Shown piece by piece: positions 35,825 to 45,145 of a DNA stretch of 64,000 bases. The DNA comes from Sphingobium lactosutens DS20 (lineage in GTDB: Bacteria; Pseudomonadota; Alphaproteobacteria; Sphingomonadales; Sphingomonadaceae): the NCBI RefSeq assembly GCF_000445105.1, contig NZ_ATDP01000092.1:1-64000 (forward strand), written 5' to 3'. The stretch's first letter is position 1. Each line of letters begins with the position of its first letter. Made by a program: the position numbers and the translations under genes. The notes under the pieces were generated by a model, which saw nothing but the letters and a program-made list of their open reading frames with translations, searched no databases and was not told the origin of the DNA.

Positions 35825-37155
35825 AGACCCCCTTCCTGCGCGCTTTGTCGCTTGCGACCGCCGCGCTTGCCGCCATCCTGGCCGCGCCCGCCATGGCGCA
35901 GTTGTCGGTCGACGTGACCGGCGACATTGACAGCAATCTCAAGATCGCGGTGCCGCCCATGCCCGCGCAGCAGCAGGCAGACACGCCCGCAGGATCGGCC
36001 AGCGACCTTGGCCGCAAGATTGCCGAAGTCATCGCGTCTGACCTCAAAGGCTCGGGCCTCTTCGATCCGTCCGGGCCAAGCGGCCTTCCCGCCATCCCCT
36101 TCCCCGAAGTCACCTTCCCCCAATATCAGAAATGGGGCGCCTATCAGGCGCTGGTGCAGGGTTTCGTGCGCACGAGCGGCGGCGAATCCGACATTACCGT
36201 GGGCTGCTATCTCTACGACGTCGCGCTGCAACAGGAACTGACGCGACAAGGCTATGTCGTCGCCCCGCGCGACTGGCGGCGCGCCGCGCATAAATGTGCC
36301 GACGCCATCTATGCGCGCCTGTCGGGCGAAAGCCCCTTTTTCGACAGCCGCATCGCCTATATCGCCGAAAGCGGCCCCAAGGGGAACCGCACCAAGCGGC
36401 TCGCCATCATGGATTCGGATGGCGCGAACCATCGCTTCATCACCAACGGCCAGTCGATCGCGCTCACCCCTCGCTTTTCGCCGGACTATAAATCCATCGT
36501 CTATGTCAGCTATCTGGGCAGCCGGGTTCGCCTCTATGTCTATGACATCGGCACGGGGCAGCAGCGGCTGGTAACGGAAAGCAACAATCCGACCTTTGCG
36601 CCGCGCTGGTCGCCCGATGGCCGCAACATTCTCTTTTCTATGGCGGTCGCGGGCAATACCGACATTTACCGCATCTCCGCCAATGGCGGATCGCCGGTGC
36701 GCCTCACCAATTCGCCGGGCATCGACGTGGGCGGCAGCTATTCGCCCGATGGCAGCCGCATCGTCTTCGAAAGCGACCGGTCCGGCGGCCAGCAGCTCTA
36801 TGTCATGAATGCCGACGGGTCGAACCAGCGCCGGATCAGCCATGGCGGGGGCCGTTACGCGACCCCAGAATGGAGCCCGCGCGGCGACCTTATCGCCTTC
36901 ACCAAGCTGTCGGGCGACTTCAAGATCGCGGTGATGTCGCCCAATGGCGACAATGAACGGATATTGACCAATGGCTGGCAGGACGAACAGCCCACTTGGT
37001 CGCCCAATGGCCGGGTGCTGCAATTCTTCCGCACCACGCCCGGACGCCAGGGCACCAGCCAAGTGTGGCAGGTCGACCTGACCGGCGTCAACGAACGCCG
37101 CATCCCGACGCCGCTCAGCGGGTCCGACCCGGCCTGGGGACCACTGCTTCCCTGA
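35821..37155 (+). CDS. tolB: Tol-Pal system periplasmic protein TolB
   Basis: 444 residues. Signal peptide (ATAALAAILAAPAMAQLSVD), an N-terminal domain, and a six-bladed propeller with repeated WSPDGRNI, YSPDGSRIVFESDRSGGQQL, WSPRGDLIAF and WSPNGRVLQF blades. Binds Pal and the TolA terminus. Start ATG 35821 overlaps tolA. Confidence 0.96.
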   Translation: MKTPFLRALSLATAALAAILAAPAMAQLSVDVTGDIDSNLKIAVPPMPAQQQADTPAGSASDLGRKIAEVIASDLKGSGLFDPSGPSGLPAIPFPEVTFPQYQKWGAYQALVQGFVRTSGGESDITVGCYLYDVALQQELTRQGYVVAPRDWRRAAHKCADAIYARLSGESPFFDSRIAYIAESGPKGNRTKRLAIMDSDGANHRFITNGQSIALTPRFSPDYKSIVYVSYLGSRVRLYVYDIGTGQQRLVTESNNPTFAPRWSPDGRNILFSMAVAGNTDIYRISANGGSPVRLTNSPGIDVGGSYSPDGSRIVFESDRSGGQQLYVMNADGSNQRRISHGGGRYATPEWSPRGDLIAFTKLSGDFKIAVMSPNGDNERILTNGWQDEQPTWSPNGRVLQFFRTTPGRQGTSQVWQVDLTGVNERRIPTPLSGSDPAWGPLLP

Positions 37156-37269
37156 CCAGGGTCCGGGGAACCCAATCGTCTTGACAGCGTAACGATGTTT
37201 ACAGACCCTGTCGCCGCCCCCTCCCCCCTTCAAGCCGGGCGGCAGACAGCGCAACAAGGAGACCTTGTG

Positions 37270-37788
37270 ATGAAATTGTCCCGCACAGTGCTGGCCGCGA
37301 GCGCCATCATCGCTCTTGCCGCCTGTTCCAAGAAGCCGCCGGCCGAACTGCCGCCCGCGCCGGGCGGCACGGATGCCGGCAGCACCATGCCCACCGGCCC
37401 CGCCACGCCAGCCGGCCCGCGCAAGGGCAGCCAGGAAGATTTCGTCGCGTCGGTCGCGTCCGACCGCATCTTCTTCGGCCTCGACCAATATGATGTCGAT
37501 GCCGAGGACCAGGCGACGCTTCAAAGCCAGGCCGCCTGGTTGCAGCAGAACCCCTCGGTGCGCGTCACGATCGAGGGCCATGCCGACGAACGCGGCACGC
37601 GCGACTATAATATCGCGCTGGGTGAGCGCCGCGCCAATGCCGCCAAAAACTATCTCGCCTCGCTCGGCATCGATCCCGGCCGGATCACCACCGTCAGCTA
37701 TGGCAAGGAACGCCCGGCCGCTCTGGGCTCCGACGAAGCGGCCTGGGCGCAGAATCGCCGCGCCGTGACCGTCACCATCCAATATTGA
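37270..37788 (+). CDS. pal: Peptidoglycan-associated lipoprotein Pal
   Basis: 172 residues. Signal peptide with lipobox IALAAC, a short Pro-rich linker, then an OmpA-like domain (RIFFGLDQYDVDAEDQATLQ, VTIEGHADERGTRDYNIALG, RRANAAKNYLASLGID). The peptidoglycan-binding Asp and Arg are in the NIALGERRA segment. Last gene of the operon, followed by a strong terminator. The lipidation depends on enzymes such as the Lgt encoded upstream in this window. Confidence 0.96.
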   Translation: MKLSRTVLAASAIIALAACSKKPPAELPPAPGGTDAGSTMPTGPATPAGPRKGSQEDFVASVASDRIFFGLDQYDVDAEDQATLQSQAAWLQQNPSVRVTIEGHADERGTRDYNIALGERRANAAKNYLASLGIDPGRITTVSYGKERPAALGSDEAAWAQNRRAVTVTIQY

Positions 37789-37813
37789 TCGGAACCACCG
37801 GTTTGGTCTGACC

Positions 37814-37853
37814 AAAGGCCCGCTCGTCCGAAAGGACGGGCGGGCCTTTTTCT
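37814..37853 (+). terminator. Terminator of the tol-pal operon
   Basis: AAAGGCCCGCTCGTCC (37814-37829) pairs with GGACGGGCGGGCCTTT (37834-37849) around a GAAA tetraloop, one G-T pair, followed by TTTTCTC. Sits 26 bp after pal. Confidence 0.93.
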
Positions 37854-38006
37854 CTGCGCGAACAAATCTGCTGACAAGCCTGCCAATTTGCCTGATGCCG
37901 TTTCTCGCCTGGCGACAACACGGGCAGGACGCTGCTGATGATCTCCGGTCGACCCCTGATCGCTCCAATTTTCCTTTCGCCGCAAATTGGCTAAGGGTTG
38001 GGCAAG

Positions 38007-39053
38007 ATGCAGAGAAACGACCGCAAGCCCCCCACGATCAAGGATGTGGCCGCCCATGCGGGCGTGTCCGTCATGACCGCATCACGCGCCATCAATGGCA
38101 GGGCGCTGGTCAGCCCCAGCGCACGGCAGGCAGTGGCGCAAGCCGTGGAAGCGCTGGGCTATGTCCCCAATGCGTCGGCCCGCGCGCTCGCCGGCGGTGC
38201 GGACCGGCGCGTTGCCCTGCTCTACAGCAACAGCACCACCTCGGCCTATCTTGGCGAATTGCTGCTGGGCGCGCTTGCGGAAGCACCCCAACGCCACCTG
38301 CATCTGGTGGTCGAACAATGCGCCCCCGGCGCCTTCGCGCAGGAAATTGTCGATCAGGTCGCGCAGGCGCATGTCGCCGGCGTCATCCTGCCGCCGCCAC
38401 TTTGTGACTGGTCTGATCTTGTCGACCGGCTGTCCGACCGCGACATCGCAGTGGTGGCGATCGCACCTGATCGCGATGGTCCCGACCGGCTTTCAGTGGG
38501 CACCGACGATCGCCACGCCGCCTATGACCTTGCCCGTCATCTGATCGACCTGGGGCACCGCCGCATCGGCTTCATCCAGGGCAACCCGCGCCACCGGGCC
38601 AGCGCCCGCCGGCTGCAGGGGTTCCGCGATTGCCTGGGCGACCATGGCATCGTTGTCGAGGACGACCTGATCGCTCCAGGCGACTTCTCCTTTCGCAGCG
38701 GGCTGGACGCCGCCGAACAGTTGCTGGGCCACGCGACGCCCCCGACCGCCATCTTCGCCTGCAATGACGACATGGCGGCTGCCGCCATCACCGTCGCGCA
38801 TCAGCGCAAGATGAACGTGCCGGGCGACATCAGCATTTGCGGTTTCGACGACACGCCTCTGGCCAGCGCCATCTGGCCAGCGCTCACCACCATCCGCCAG
38901 CCTATCCGCGACATGAGCCGGGAGGCCATAGCCCTTCTGTCCATGCATTTTCGCAGCCGCGACGAAGGCGGTGACGACGACAGCCTTGCCACAATCAGGC
39001 TCGATTATCAGTTGATCCGGCGCCAATCCGATGCCGTGCCTGCACGGCACTAA
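38007..39053 (+). CDS. LacI family transcriptional regulator
   Basis: 348 residues. N-terminal helix-turn-helix TIKDVAAHAGVSVMTASRAI with hinge NASARALAGG, then a periplasmic-binding-protein-like effector domain (RVALLYSNSTTSAYLGELL, GHRRIGFIQGNPRHRASARR, FACNDDMAAAAI, GDISICGFDDTPLAS). Normally senses a sugar or derivative. ATG 38007 preferred over TTG 37998. No sugar-catabolic operon adjoins it; only the convergent FAH-family gene is near. Confidence 0.92.
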   Translation: MQRNDRKPPTIKDVAAHAGVSVMTASRAINGRALVSPSARQAVAQAVEALGYVPNASARALAGGADRRVALLYSNSTTSAYLGELLLGALAEAPQRHLHLVVEQCAPGAFAQEIVDQVAQAHVAGVILPPPLCDWSDLVDRLSDRDIAVVAIAPDRDGPDRLSVGTDDRHAAYDLARHLIDLGHRRIGFIQGNPRHRASARRLQGFRDCLGDHGIVVEDDLIAPGDFSFRSGLDAAEQLLGHATPPTAIFACNDDMAAAAITVAHQRKMNVPGDISICGFDDTPLASAIWPALTTIRQPIRDMSREAIALLSMHFRSRDEGGDDDSLATIRLDYQLIRRQSDAVPARH

Positions 39054-39070
39054 CGGCCGCCCTCCTCCGT

Positions 39071-39928
39071 TCAGCCCAGCCGCGCGTCACCCAGATCACG
39101 CCAAGGGATTACGTGCTGACGCTGCGCGCCCAGCTTTTCGATGCCCAGTTCCATCACATCGCCGGCGTTCAGGAAGATCGGCTGTGGTTTCTTGCCCTCG
39201 CCCACGCCCGGCGGTGTACCAGTGATCATCAGATCGCCGGGATAAAGGGTGACATATTCGCTGACATAGGAAATCAGCTGGGCCACAGTGAAGATCATCG
39301 TCCTCGTATTACCGGTCTGCATCCGCACGCCATTGACGTCGAGGTGCATGGCCAGTTGCTGTGGATCGCCCACTTCGTCCGGCGTCACCAGCCAAGGGCC
39401 CACGGGACAGAATGTGTCATGTCCCTTGCCCTTTGACCATTGCGTGCCACGTTGCTTCTGGTTGAACCTTTCCGACACGTCGTTGACCAGGACATAGCCA
39501 GCCACCTTCGACAAGGCCTCATCCTCGCTGACGTACCGGCAGGTTTCGCCGATCACCACACCCAGTTCGACTTCCCAGTCGCTATGGGTGGAATCTTTCG
39601 GCAGCATTACCGGGTCGTTCGGGCCGTTGAGCGCCGACAGCGCCTTCATGAACATGACCGGCTCGGTCGGGATCGGCAGGTTAGATTCGATGGCATGATC
39701 CTCATAATTGAGGCCGATGGCGACAATCTTGCCGATGCCCTTGATCGGCACGCCGTAACGCGGCGCACCCGCCACGACCGGAAGCGTCATCACATCGACC
39801 TCCCTGACGGTCGCCAGTGCGTCGATCGTCAGATCCGGCACAACGCCCGACAGGTCGTGTATCTCGCCGTCAGGACCAATGATACCCGGCTTTTCCTGGC
39901 CCTGCTGGCCAAAGCGGCAGACTTTCAT
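39071..39928 (-). CDS. Fumarylacetoacetate hydrolase (FAH) family protein
   Basis: 285 residues. FAH fold with metal-binding residues in THSDWEVELGVVIGE and NDVSERFNQKQRG, plus GLNYEDHA, KGHDTFCPVGPWLV and YPGDLMITGTPPGVGEG. The RFNQKQRGTQWSKGKG segment and overall form fit the subgroup containing 2,4-diketo-3-deoxy-L-fuconate hydrolase, so a role in deoxy-sugar acid breakdown is possible, as is a ureidoglycolate-lyase-like annotation. Convergent with the LacI gene, 17 bp away. Confidence 0.88.
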   Translation of the reverse strand: MKVCRFGQQGQEKPGIIGPDGEIHDLSGVVPDLTIDALATVREVDVMTLPVVAGAPRYGVPIKGIGKIVAIGLNYEDHAIESNLPIPTEPVMFMKALSALNGPNDPVMLPKDSTHSDWEVELGVVIGETCRYVSEDEALSKVAGYVLVNDVSERFNQKQRGTQWSKGKGHDTFCPVGPWLVTPDEVGDPQQLAMHLDVNGVRMQTGNTRTMIFTVAQLISYVSEYVTLYPGDLMITGTPPGVGEGKKPQPIFLNAGDVMELGIEKLGAQRQHVIPWRDLGDARLG

Positions 39929-40001
39929 GGCATATGTCTTTCTTTGTCGGATCGATGGGCTGCACTGTGCCGTGTATAGAGCTCTTGTCGCGTCGATCCA
40001 G

Positions 40002-41399
40002 TCACCATCCCCCGCCCAGCGTCAGGAACAGCGCGATCTGATCCTGCACCAGTTGCGCCTGCGCCGATGCCGCCGTCACCTCGGCGCTCGCCTGGCTGCG
40101 CTGCGCGTCCAGCAGCGACAGGAAATCGCCGCGCCCAAAGCGGAACAGCTTGCCCGCCTGAGCCGCCGACACGCCCGCGCTTTCCCGCGCCCGGTCCAGC
40201 GCCGCCGCCCGTTCAGCATCGCGGCGATAGGTTTCAAGCGCGCTTTCGGTCTGGCGCAGCGCCTCCAGCACGGTCGCGTCGAACCCGGCCAGATCGCCGC
40301 GCACCTGCGCATCGGCCTGGGCGATGCGGGCGCGGATCACCGGGCGATTGGGGAAGGTCCAGCTGATGAGCGGCCCCAGGCTGAAGCCGAAGGCGGACCC
40401 CGACCCGAAATCCTCAAGCGGTCCCGACAGGCCGACCGACCCGCCGATGCTGACCTGCGGATAAAGCTGCGCCATGGCGACGCCCAGCCGCGCGGTATCG
40501 CCGGCGATCGCCCGCTCGGCCTGCCTGATGTCGGGCCGGCGCCGGATCAGCGCCGCGCCATTCCCCACCGGGATCGGCTGGCGCAGCAGCGGCAGGTTGG
40601 CGCAATCTTCGGCTGCGCGGGGATAATCGGCAGGCGGCCGCCCCAGCAAAGTCGCCAGCAGATAGAGGCCGTTCTGCCGCTGCGCCACAAAGCCGGGCAG
40701 CGCCGCCTCGCTCGTCTCCACCGCCGCCTGCGCCCGGCTGACATCGAAGGCGGTGCCGCGCCCGCCCCTGGCCAGCCGCCGCGTCGCATCCAGCGTCTGA
40801 CGCTGCAACGCCACCACCCTGCGATTGACGGTCAGGCTGTAATTGGCCGCGCACACCTGCGCATAGGCCTGCGCCGTTGCCGCCGCCACGCTGACGCGCA
40901 CATAGTCGCGCGCCGCCGTCACCGCCTCGACGTCAGCGGCGCTCGCTTCGATCGCGCGACGGATCCGGCCGTTCAGGTCCAGCGGATAGGCCGCGCTCAG
41001 CCCCAGATCATAGCTGACGAATCCGGGCAGATGCTGCGCCACGCCCGATGGCCGGGACAGCGTCTCGCCGCCGCTGATCGCGGTCGTCACCTGCCGCTCC
41101 GCCTCCGCCTCGCGCAGCACCGCCTGCGCCCGTTCGACATTGGCCTGCGCCTGCCTGAGGTCGGCGTTGGCCGCCAACGCCTCTGCGACCAGCGCGTCCA
41201 GCTGCGGGTCGGCATAGAGCCGCCACCATTGGTCGGGCAGCGGCGCATTGCTGAACTGCGCGCCTTGTGCCGAATGGAAATCGCCCGTTGCCGCCGGCGC
41301 GGTCGCGACGGATGCTTGCGGAAACTGATAATCTGGCCCCGCCGTCGTGCAGGCGGCCAGGCTTAGCGCCAGCAGCGGCGCGCCCATCGCTTTACGCAT
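40002..41399 (-). CDS. NodT-type outer-membrane efflux lipoprotein
   Basis: 465 residues. Lipobox ALSLAACTTAGPDY at the N-terminus, then PDQWWRLYADPQLDALVAEALAAN and the duplicated TolC-like helical repeats (LRQAQANVERAQAVLREAEA; RRPDIRQAERAIAGDTARLG). Outer-membrane channel of the adjacent FUSC/HlyD pump. Its ATG overlaps the stop of the HlyD gene as ATGA; last gene of a five-gene operon. Confidence 0.94.
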   Translation of the reverse strand: MRKAMGAPLLALSLAACTTAGPDYQFPQASVATAPAATGDFHSAQGAQFSNAPLPDQWWRLYADPQLDALVAEALAANADLRQAQANVERAQAVLREAEAERQVTTAISGGETLSRPSGVAQHLPGFVSYDLGLSAAYPLDLNGRIRRAIEASAADVEAVTAARDYVRVSVAAATAQAYAQVCAANYSLTVNRRVVALQRQTLDATRRLARGGRGTAFDVSRAQAAVETSEAALPGFVAQRQNGLYLLATLLGRPPADYPRAAEDCANLPLLRQPIPVGNGAALIRRRPDIRQAERAIAGDTARLGVAMAQLYPQVSIGGSVGLSGPLEDFGSGSAFGFSLGPLISWTFPNRPVIRARIAQADAQVRGDLAGFDATVLEALRQTESALETYRRDAERAAALDRARESAGVSAAQAGKLFRFGRGDFLSLLDAQRSQASAEVTAASAQAQLVQDQIALFLTLGGGW

Positions 41400-42294
41400 G
41401 ACGGCAATCCCCCGGCTTGGCCTCCTTCGCCGCCGGCTGCACCGTCACCGTCGCGGTCCGCCCGGAAATCAGCCGCAGCCCCGCCGACACCTTGTCCAGC
41501 CGCACCCGCACCGGAATACGCTGCGCCAGCCGCACCCACGAAAAGGTCGGCTCGACCGACGGCAGCAAATTGCCCGCATTCGACCGGCTGTCGTCATTGA
41601 TGCCATAGGCGATGCTGTCGACCCGGCCGTGAATCTCGCGCTCCTCGCCCATCAGCTTCACCGTCACCGGCGCACCAATGCAGATGAGCGGCAGCTTGGT
41701 TTCCTCGAAATAGCCCTCCACCCGCGTCGAATCGCTGTCGATCAGCGCCATGGCCTGGCTCCCCGCGCCGACATAGTCGCCCGGATGCAGGTCCAGATTG
41801 GTGACGACGCCATTGACCGACGCGCGCACCTGCGTGCGTTTGAGGTTCAGCGCGGCGGCATCGCGCCCGCTAAAGGCTTCGGCCAGCGCCGCCTGCGCCG
41901 TCTCCACCCGCGCCAGATTCTGCTCATGGGTTTCGGCTGCGACCAGATCGCCCAGCGCCGTGTCGCGCCGCGCCTCGCGCCGCGCCTGCGCCAATGTCGC
42001 CCTGGCGCTGGCGATCTGCGCCTCTGCTTCCTCCAGCGCCAGCCTGTAGCGCGGCGTGTCGATGACGAACAGCAGGTCGCCTGCCTTCACCTGCTGATTG
42101 TCCCGGACGGCGACCGACGTCACAAGCCCGCTGATGTCGGGCGTCACCCGCACGACATCGGCGCGCACCCGCCCGTCGCGCGTCCAGGGGCTGCGCTCAT
42201 AATGATTCCACATCCATATGGCGGCCAACAGGGCGGCGATGACCAGGATGATGGTGGCGGCGCTGCGGATCAGCGTTGCGGGAATGCGGTTCAT
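41392..42294 (-). CDS. HlyD family periplasmic adaptor subunit (AaeA-like)
   Basis: 300 residues. One N-terminal membrane helix (AATIILVIAALLAAIWMWNH), then biotinyl-lipoyl hairpin TPDISGLVTSVAVRDNQQVK, a coiled-coil over about residues 80-150, RASVNGVVTNLDLHPGDYVG and a beta-barrel domain. Links the inner-membrane FUSC protein to the outer-membrane channel. ATG 42294 overlaps the stop of the DUF1656 gene. Confidence 0.94.
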   Translation of the reverse strand: MNRIPATLIRSAATIILVIAALLAAIWMWNHYERSPWTRDGRVRADVVRVTPDISGLVTSVAVRDNQQVKAGDLLFVIDTPRYRLALEEAEAQIASARATLAQARREARRDTALGDLVAAETHEQNLARVETAQAALAEAFSGRDAAALNLKRTQVRASVNGVVTNLDLHPGDYVGAGSQAMALIDSDSTRVEGYFEETKLPLICIGAPVTVKLMGEEREIHGRVDSIAYGINDDSRSNAGNLLPSVEPTFSWVRLAQRIPVRVRLDKVSAGLRLISGRTATVTVQPAAKEAKPGDCRHA

Positions 42295-42506
42295 AAGCGG
42301 ATTCCAAGGGTGGGGACGAGGATGGAGAGGCCGCAGAGGATCAGCACCAAGAGGCTGAGGTCCACGGCGGCGCGATAGGCGAGAAAGCGATAAAGGCCAG
42401 CCGCGCCGATCAGGCGGGTCACGACCCAGGTCAGGACCAGCGCGACCAGCGCCAGCAGCAACAGCGTCGGCACATAGACGCCGCCAAGAGCGATTTCTCC
42501 GGTCAT
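42291..42506 (-). CDS. DUF1656 small membrane protein (AaeX-like)
   Basis: 71 residues with two membrane helices (VPTLLLLALVALVLTWVVTR and AAVDLSLLVLILCGLSILVP). DUF1656 proteins are small partners of AaeAB-type aromatic acid efflux pumps; exact role unknown. Overlaps both neighbours by 4 bases. Confidence 0.92.
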   Translation of the reverse strand: MTGEIALGGVYVPTLLLLALVALVLTWVVTRLIGAAGLYRFLAYRAAVDLSLLVLILCGLSILVPTLGIRL

Positions 42507-44569
42507 GCGGCAGCCCTCCTGTGGCCGGGCGCGTCGGGGAAGAGATTGCGGCGCAGGCTGACCAGCGCCAGCACGGCATCGCGCCGGACCGAAGGCCGCG
42601 CATGGCCGCCCAGATCGTCGATCGCGCCGTCGATCGCCGACAGCAGCGCCGGATCGGCGGGCGCTGGCGCATCCGGGTCCAGCGCGCGATAATGGTCGCC
42701 AACGCCCGCCAGCACCCGCGTCAGCGGCGCGCCATCTTGCGGGTCGAGGTCGATACGCAGCTGGCGCAATTCCCCGATGGCGGCGCCGGTGCGCAGGTCG
42801 CGCAGCGCATCGTAGAGCGGCGCGCCGCTGTCCTGTCGTGTGGCTGCCAGGCGCGGGGCCAGCAGCGCGATGCGGTCGAGCATCCGGTTGATCCATGCGC
42901 GCACATCGGGCGCGCCCTTCACATTGGCGCGGTTGGCAATGTCGATCCAGCCGGCGCGGACGGTGCGACGGATTGCGCGCTCGACGCCCGCCGACTGCAA
43001 CAGGCCCGCCATGATGATCGCGAACCAGATGCCGACCAGCTGCGCCACTGCGCCATTCGCATAAGCCGCAAAGGCGTTCACATAGCGATCGGACAGCAAC
43101 ACAGGGCTGCCCAGCCCCAGCAGCGTCGGCAGCGCAATGCCCATCCAACGGGGCGACGCCATCATCGCGCCCAGAACCAGCAAGGGCGGCGCATAGGCCA
43201 GCGCCAGCATGGCAAAGCCATCGAGGCGCGGCATGATGACATAGCCATAGATCGCCCCCAGCCCCGACGCGATGATGGTGCCGATCATGAAACCCTTGAG
43301 CGGCGCGATCAGATTATCCTGCGCCGCGAACAGCGCCAGGAACACGCCCGCCAGCATCACCGCCGTCCCCCCGTCCTTCCGGCCGCTGCCGATCCACAGC
43401 GCACAGCCGATGGCGACGGTCAGGAATGCGCCGAACGCAGCGCGCAGCGCGCCGGCATAATCGCGATGCAGTTCGCGGTTGCGCCGCCCTTCCAGCAATT
43501 CGGCGACGCGCGGCGTCACGGCGCTGCGGCGGTGCGTCAGCATCTGGTCCAGCAGGTCGCGGCAATCGCGGTGCGCCGCGATCAGTGTCGCCAGCCGGGC
43601 GTAGAGGCTGAGGCGCATCATGTCGGCCCACCCCATGTCGCCCGTCGCCTGCGGTTCCATCGCATGGCATCGGTCGATCAGCGCCTGCGTCCGCTCCGCC
43701 CGCGTCGCATTATCCGGGGCCGGCGTCTCCAGCCAGGACCGCACATCGGCGATCAGCGCCTCGACCGGCGCCGGCACCACACCGCCATTGGCGGCCTTCA
43801 GCTGTGCCAGCCGATCCTCCACCGCCGCGCCGAGCGGCAGCAATAGCGACAGCTGATCCTGCAAGGCCCGCACCGTGCGGATGCGCGGCGCCAGCCGGCT
43901 GATGTCGAAGGGCAGATGCACCGACATCTGGTGCAACTCGGTGACGTCCTGCGCCAGCCTGCGGCGTTCGGCGTCCAGCCCCGGCACCGGATCGGTGGCG
44001 ATGGCATCGCGCGACCAGCGTTCCGCATCGCGCAGGATCGCCTCGACCCGGCCCAGCAGCACGCCGGTGACGGAGCCGGGCAGCACGACGCCATGCACCA
44101 AGGTGCCGCTCAGGATGCCCAGCGTGATTTCCTGCACGCGCAGCGACGCAACGGTAAAGATGGTCTGGGGCGAATCCACGTCCGGAAACACGATCAGGCA
44201 GGCGGTATAGCCCGCCAGCACGAACATATAGGATCGCGGCGTCCGGTCGAGCAACGAGACGAACACGCACAGGCCCAGCCAGGATGCCATCGCCAGCGTC
44301 AGAAGTTCCGGCGCGTTGATAAGGGGCGGCACGACCGCCACGGAAAAGACCGCGCCAGCCAAGGTTCCGATCACGCGGAACGCCCCTTTTGAAATGACCG
44401 CGCCAGCCATGGGCTGCGCGACCATATAGCTGGTCAGGAACGCCCAATAGGGCCGCTCCAGCCCGATGTGAAAGGCCAGGAACAGGGATAGCATCGCGGC
44501 CATCAGACATTTGAGCGAAAAGAGCGCGGCCGGCAGGCCGATCGCTTCGCCCAGGGGACGGCCGGTCAT
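42503..44569 (-). CDS. FUSC family inner-membrane efflux protein (AaeB-like)
   Basis: 688 residues. Two blocks of membrane helices (CLMAAMLSLFLAFHIGLERP with YWAFLTSYMVAQPMAGAVIS near the start; AFGAFLTVAIGCALWIGSGR onwards in the second half) separated by soluble helical regions, as in FUSC/AaeB pumps that export aromatic carboxylic acids or related compounds. ATG 44569 overlaps the marR stop; an earlier in-frame start gives atypical sequence. Confidence 0.92.
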   Translation of the reverse strand: MTGRPLGEAIGLPAALFSLKCLMAAMLSLFLAFHIGLERPYWAFLTSYMVAQPMAGAVISKGAFRVIGTLAGAVFSVAVVPPLINAPELLTLAMASWLGLCVFVSLLDRTPRSYMFVLAGYTACLIVFPDVDSPQTIFTVASLRVQEITLGILSGTLVHGVVLPGSVTGVLLGRVEAILRDAERWSRDAIATDPVPGLDAERRRLAQDVTELHQMSVHLPFDISRLAPRIRTVRALQDQLSLLLPLGAAVEDRLAQLKAANGGVVPAPVEALIADVRSWLETPAPDNATRAERTQALIDRCHAMEPQATGDMGWADMMRLSLYARLATLIAAHRDCRDLLDQMLTHRRSAVTPRVAELLEGRRNRELHRDYAGALRAAFGAFLTVAIGCALWIGSGRKDGGTAVMLAGVFLALFAAQDNLIAPLKGFMIGTIIASGLGAIYGYVIMPRLDGFAMLALAYAPPLLVLGAMMASPRWMGIALPTLLGLGSPVLLSDRYVNAFAAYANGAVAQLVGIWFAIIMAGLLQSAGVERAIRRTVRAGWIDIANRANVKGAPDVRAWINRMLDRIALLAPRLAATRQDSGAPLYDALRDLRTGAAIGELRQLRIDLDPQDGAPLTRVLAGVGDHYRALDPDAPAPADPALLSAIDGAIDDLGGHARPSVRRDAVLALVSLRRNLFPDAPGHRRAAA

Positions 44570-45021
44570 GACTGGCTGCGTTTCTCGGCGATGCGCTGTC
44601 CGATCAGGTCCAGCAATTCGACCATGATCTCGATCGCCTCTTCGGGAATGTCGCGCAGCAATTGGTCGCGCAAGACGCCCAGCTTCTGTTCGATGCCACC
44701 CACCAGGTCGCGCCCGGCAGGAGTCAGGGTGATGATGTTGGACCTTTTGTCGCCCGGATGCACGGCGCGCGCGATGAAGCCGCTCGCCTGCAAATTGTCC
44801 AGCGTTCGCACCAGCGACGGCTGGCGTATATCCAGAGCTTCGGCCAGGTCCGCCTGCCGTACGTCGGCGCCCATTCGGTCGATATGGATCAGGCACCATC
44901 CCGCGCTGTTGGACACGCCGAACTCGGCCAGCGCGTCATCCGCCAATTGCCGCCATTGGCGCGCAACCGGGGCCATTTTGTGCGCCAATGCGCGACGGGG
45001 ATCATCAAGGGGGTCAGTCAT
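44566..45021 (-). CDS. MarR family transcriptional regulator
   Basis: 151 residues. Winged helix with QADLAEALDIRQPSLVRTLDNLQASGFIAR and the wing AVHPGDKRSNIITLTPAGRDLV. First gene of the efflux operon and so probably its autorepressor, released by an aromatic ligand. ATG 45021 starts at TDPLDDPRRALAHKM; the longer frame to 45096 has an unlikely Cys-rich start. Confidence 0.93.
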   Translation of the reverse strand: MTDPLDDPRRALAHKMAPVARQWRQLADDALAEFGVSNSAGWCLIHIDRMGADVRQADLAEALDIRQPSLVRTLDNLQASGFIARAVHPGDKRSNIITLTPAGRDLVGGIEQKLGVLRDQLLRDIPEEAIEIMVELLDLIGQRIAEKRSQS

Positions 45022-45096
45022 TAGATAGCTAACTAATGACTTTGCGATATTTTTGCACCTGTCAATTTTGCTGTCACAGATGCAAGATTTGCACAT

Positions 45097-45137
45097 CCGC
45101 CGCCGGAACGCGAAAAAGGTCCCCGTTCCGGCGGCGG
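45097..45137. terminator. 14-bp perfect hairpin between the small protein and marR
   Basis: CCGCCGCCGGAACG (45097-45110) and CGTTCCGGCGGCGG (45124-45137) pair around a 13-base loop. It lies just after the stop of the 99-residue minus-strand gene. No good T-run follows, so termination strength is uncertain. Confidence 0.55.
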
Positions 45138-45145
45138 AAATGATG

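Noticed and set aside
37181..37209. TTGACA at 37181 as a pal promoter
   Set aside because: No matching -10 element is found at 16-18 bp, so the hexamer alone is not enough.
35767..37968. 733-residue minus-strand open frame across tolB and pal
   Set aside because: Antisense to two certain genes and running through the operon terminator.
39879..41366. 495-residue plus-strand open frame antisense to the NodT-type gene
   Set aside because: Arg/Gln/His-rich shadow frame; the minus strand encodes the lipoprotein of the coupled efflux operon.
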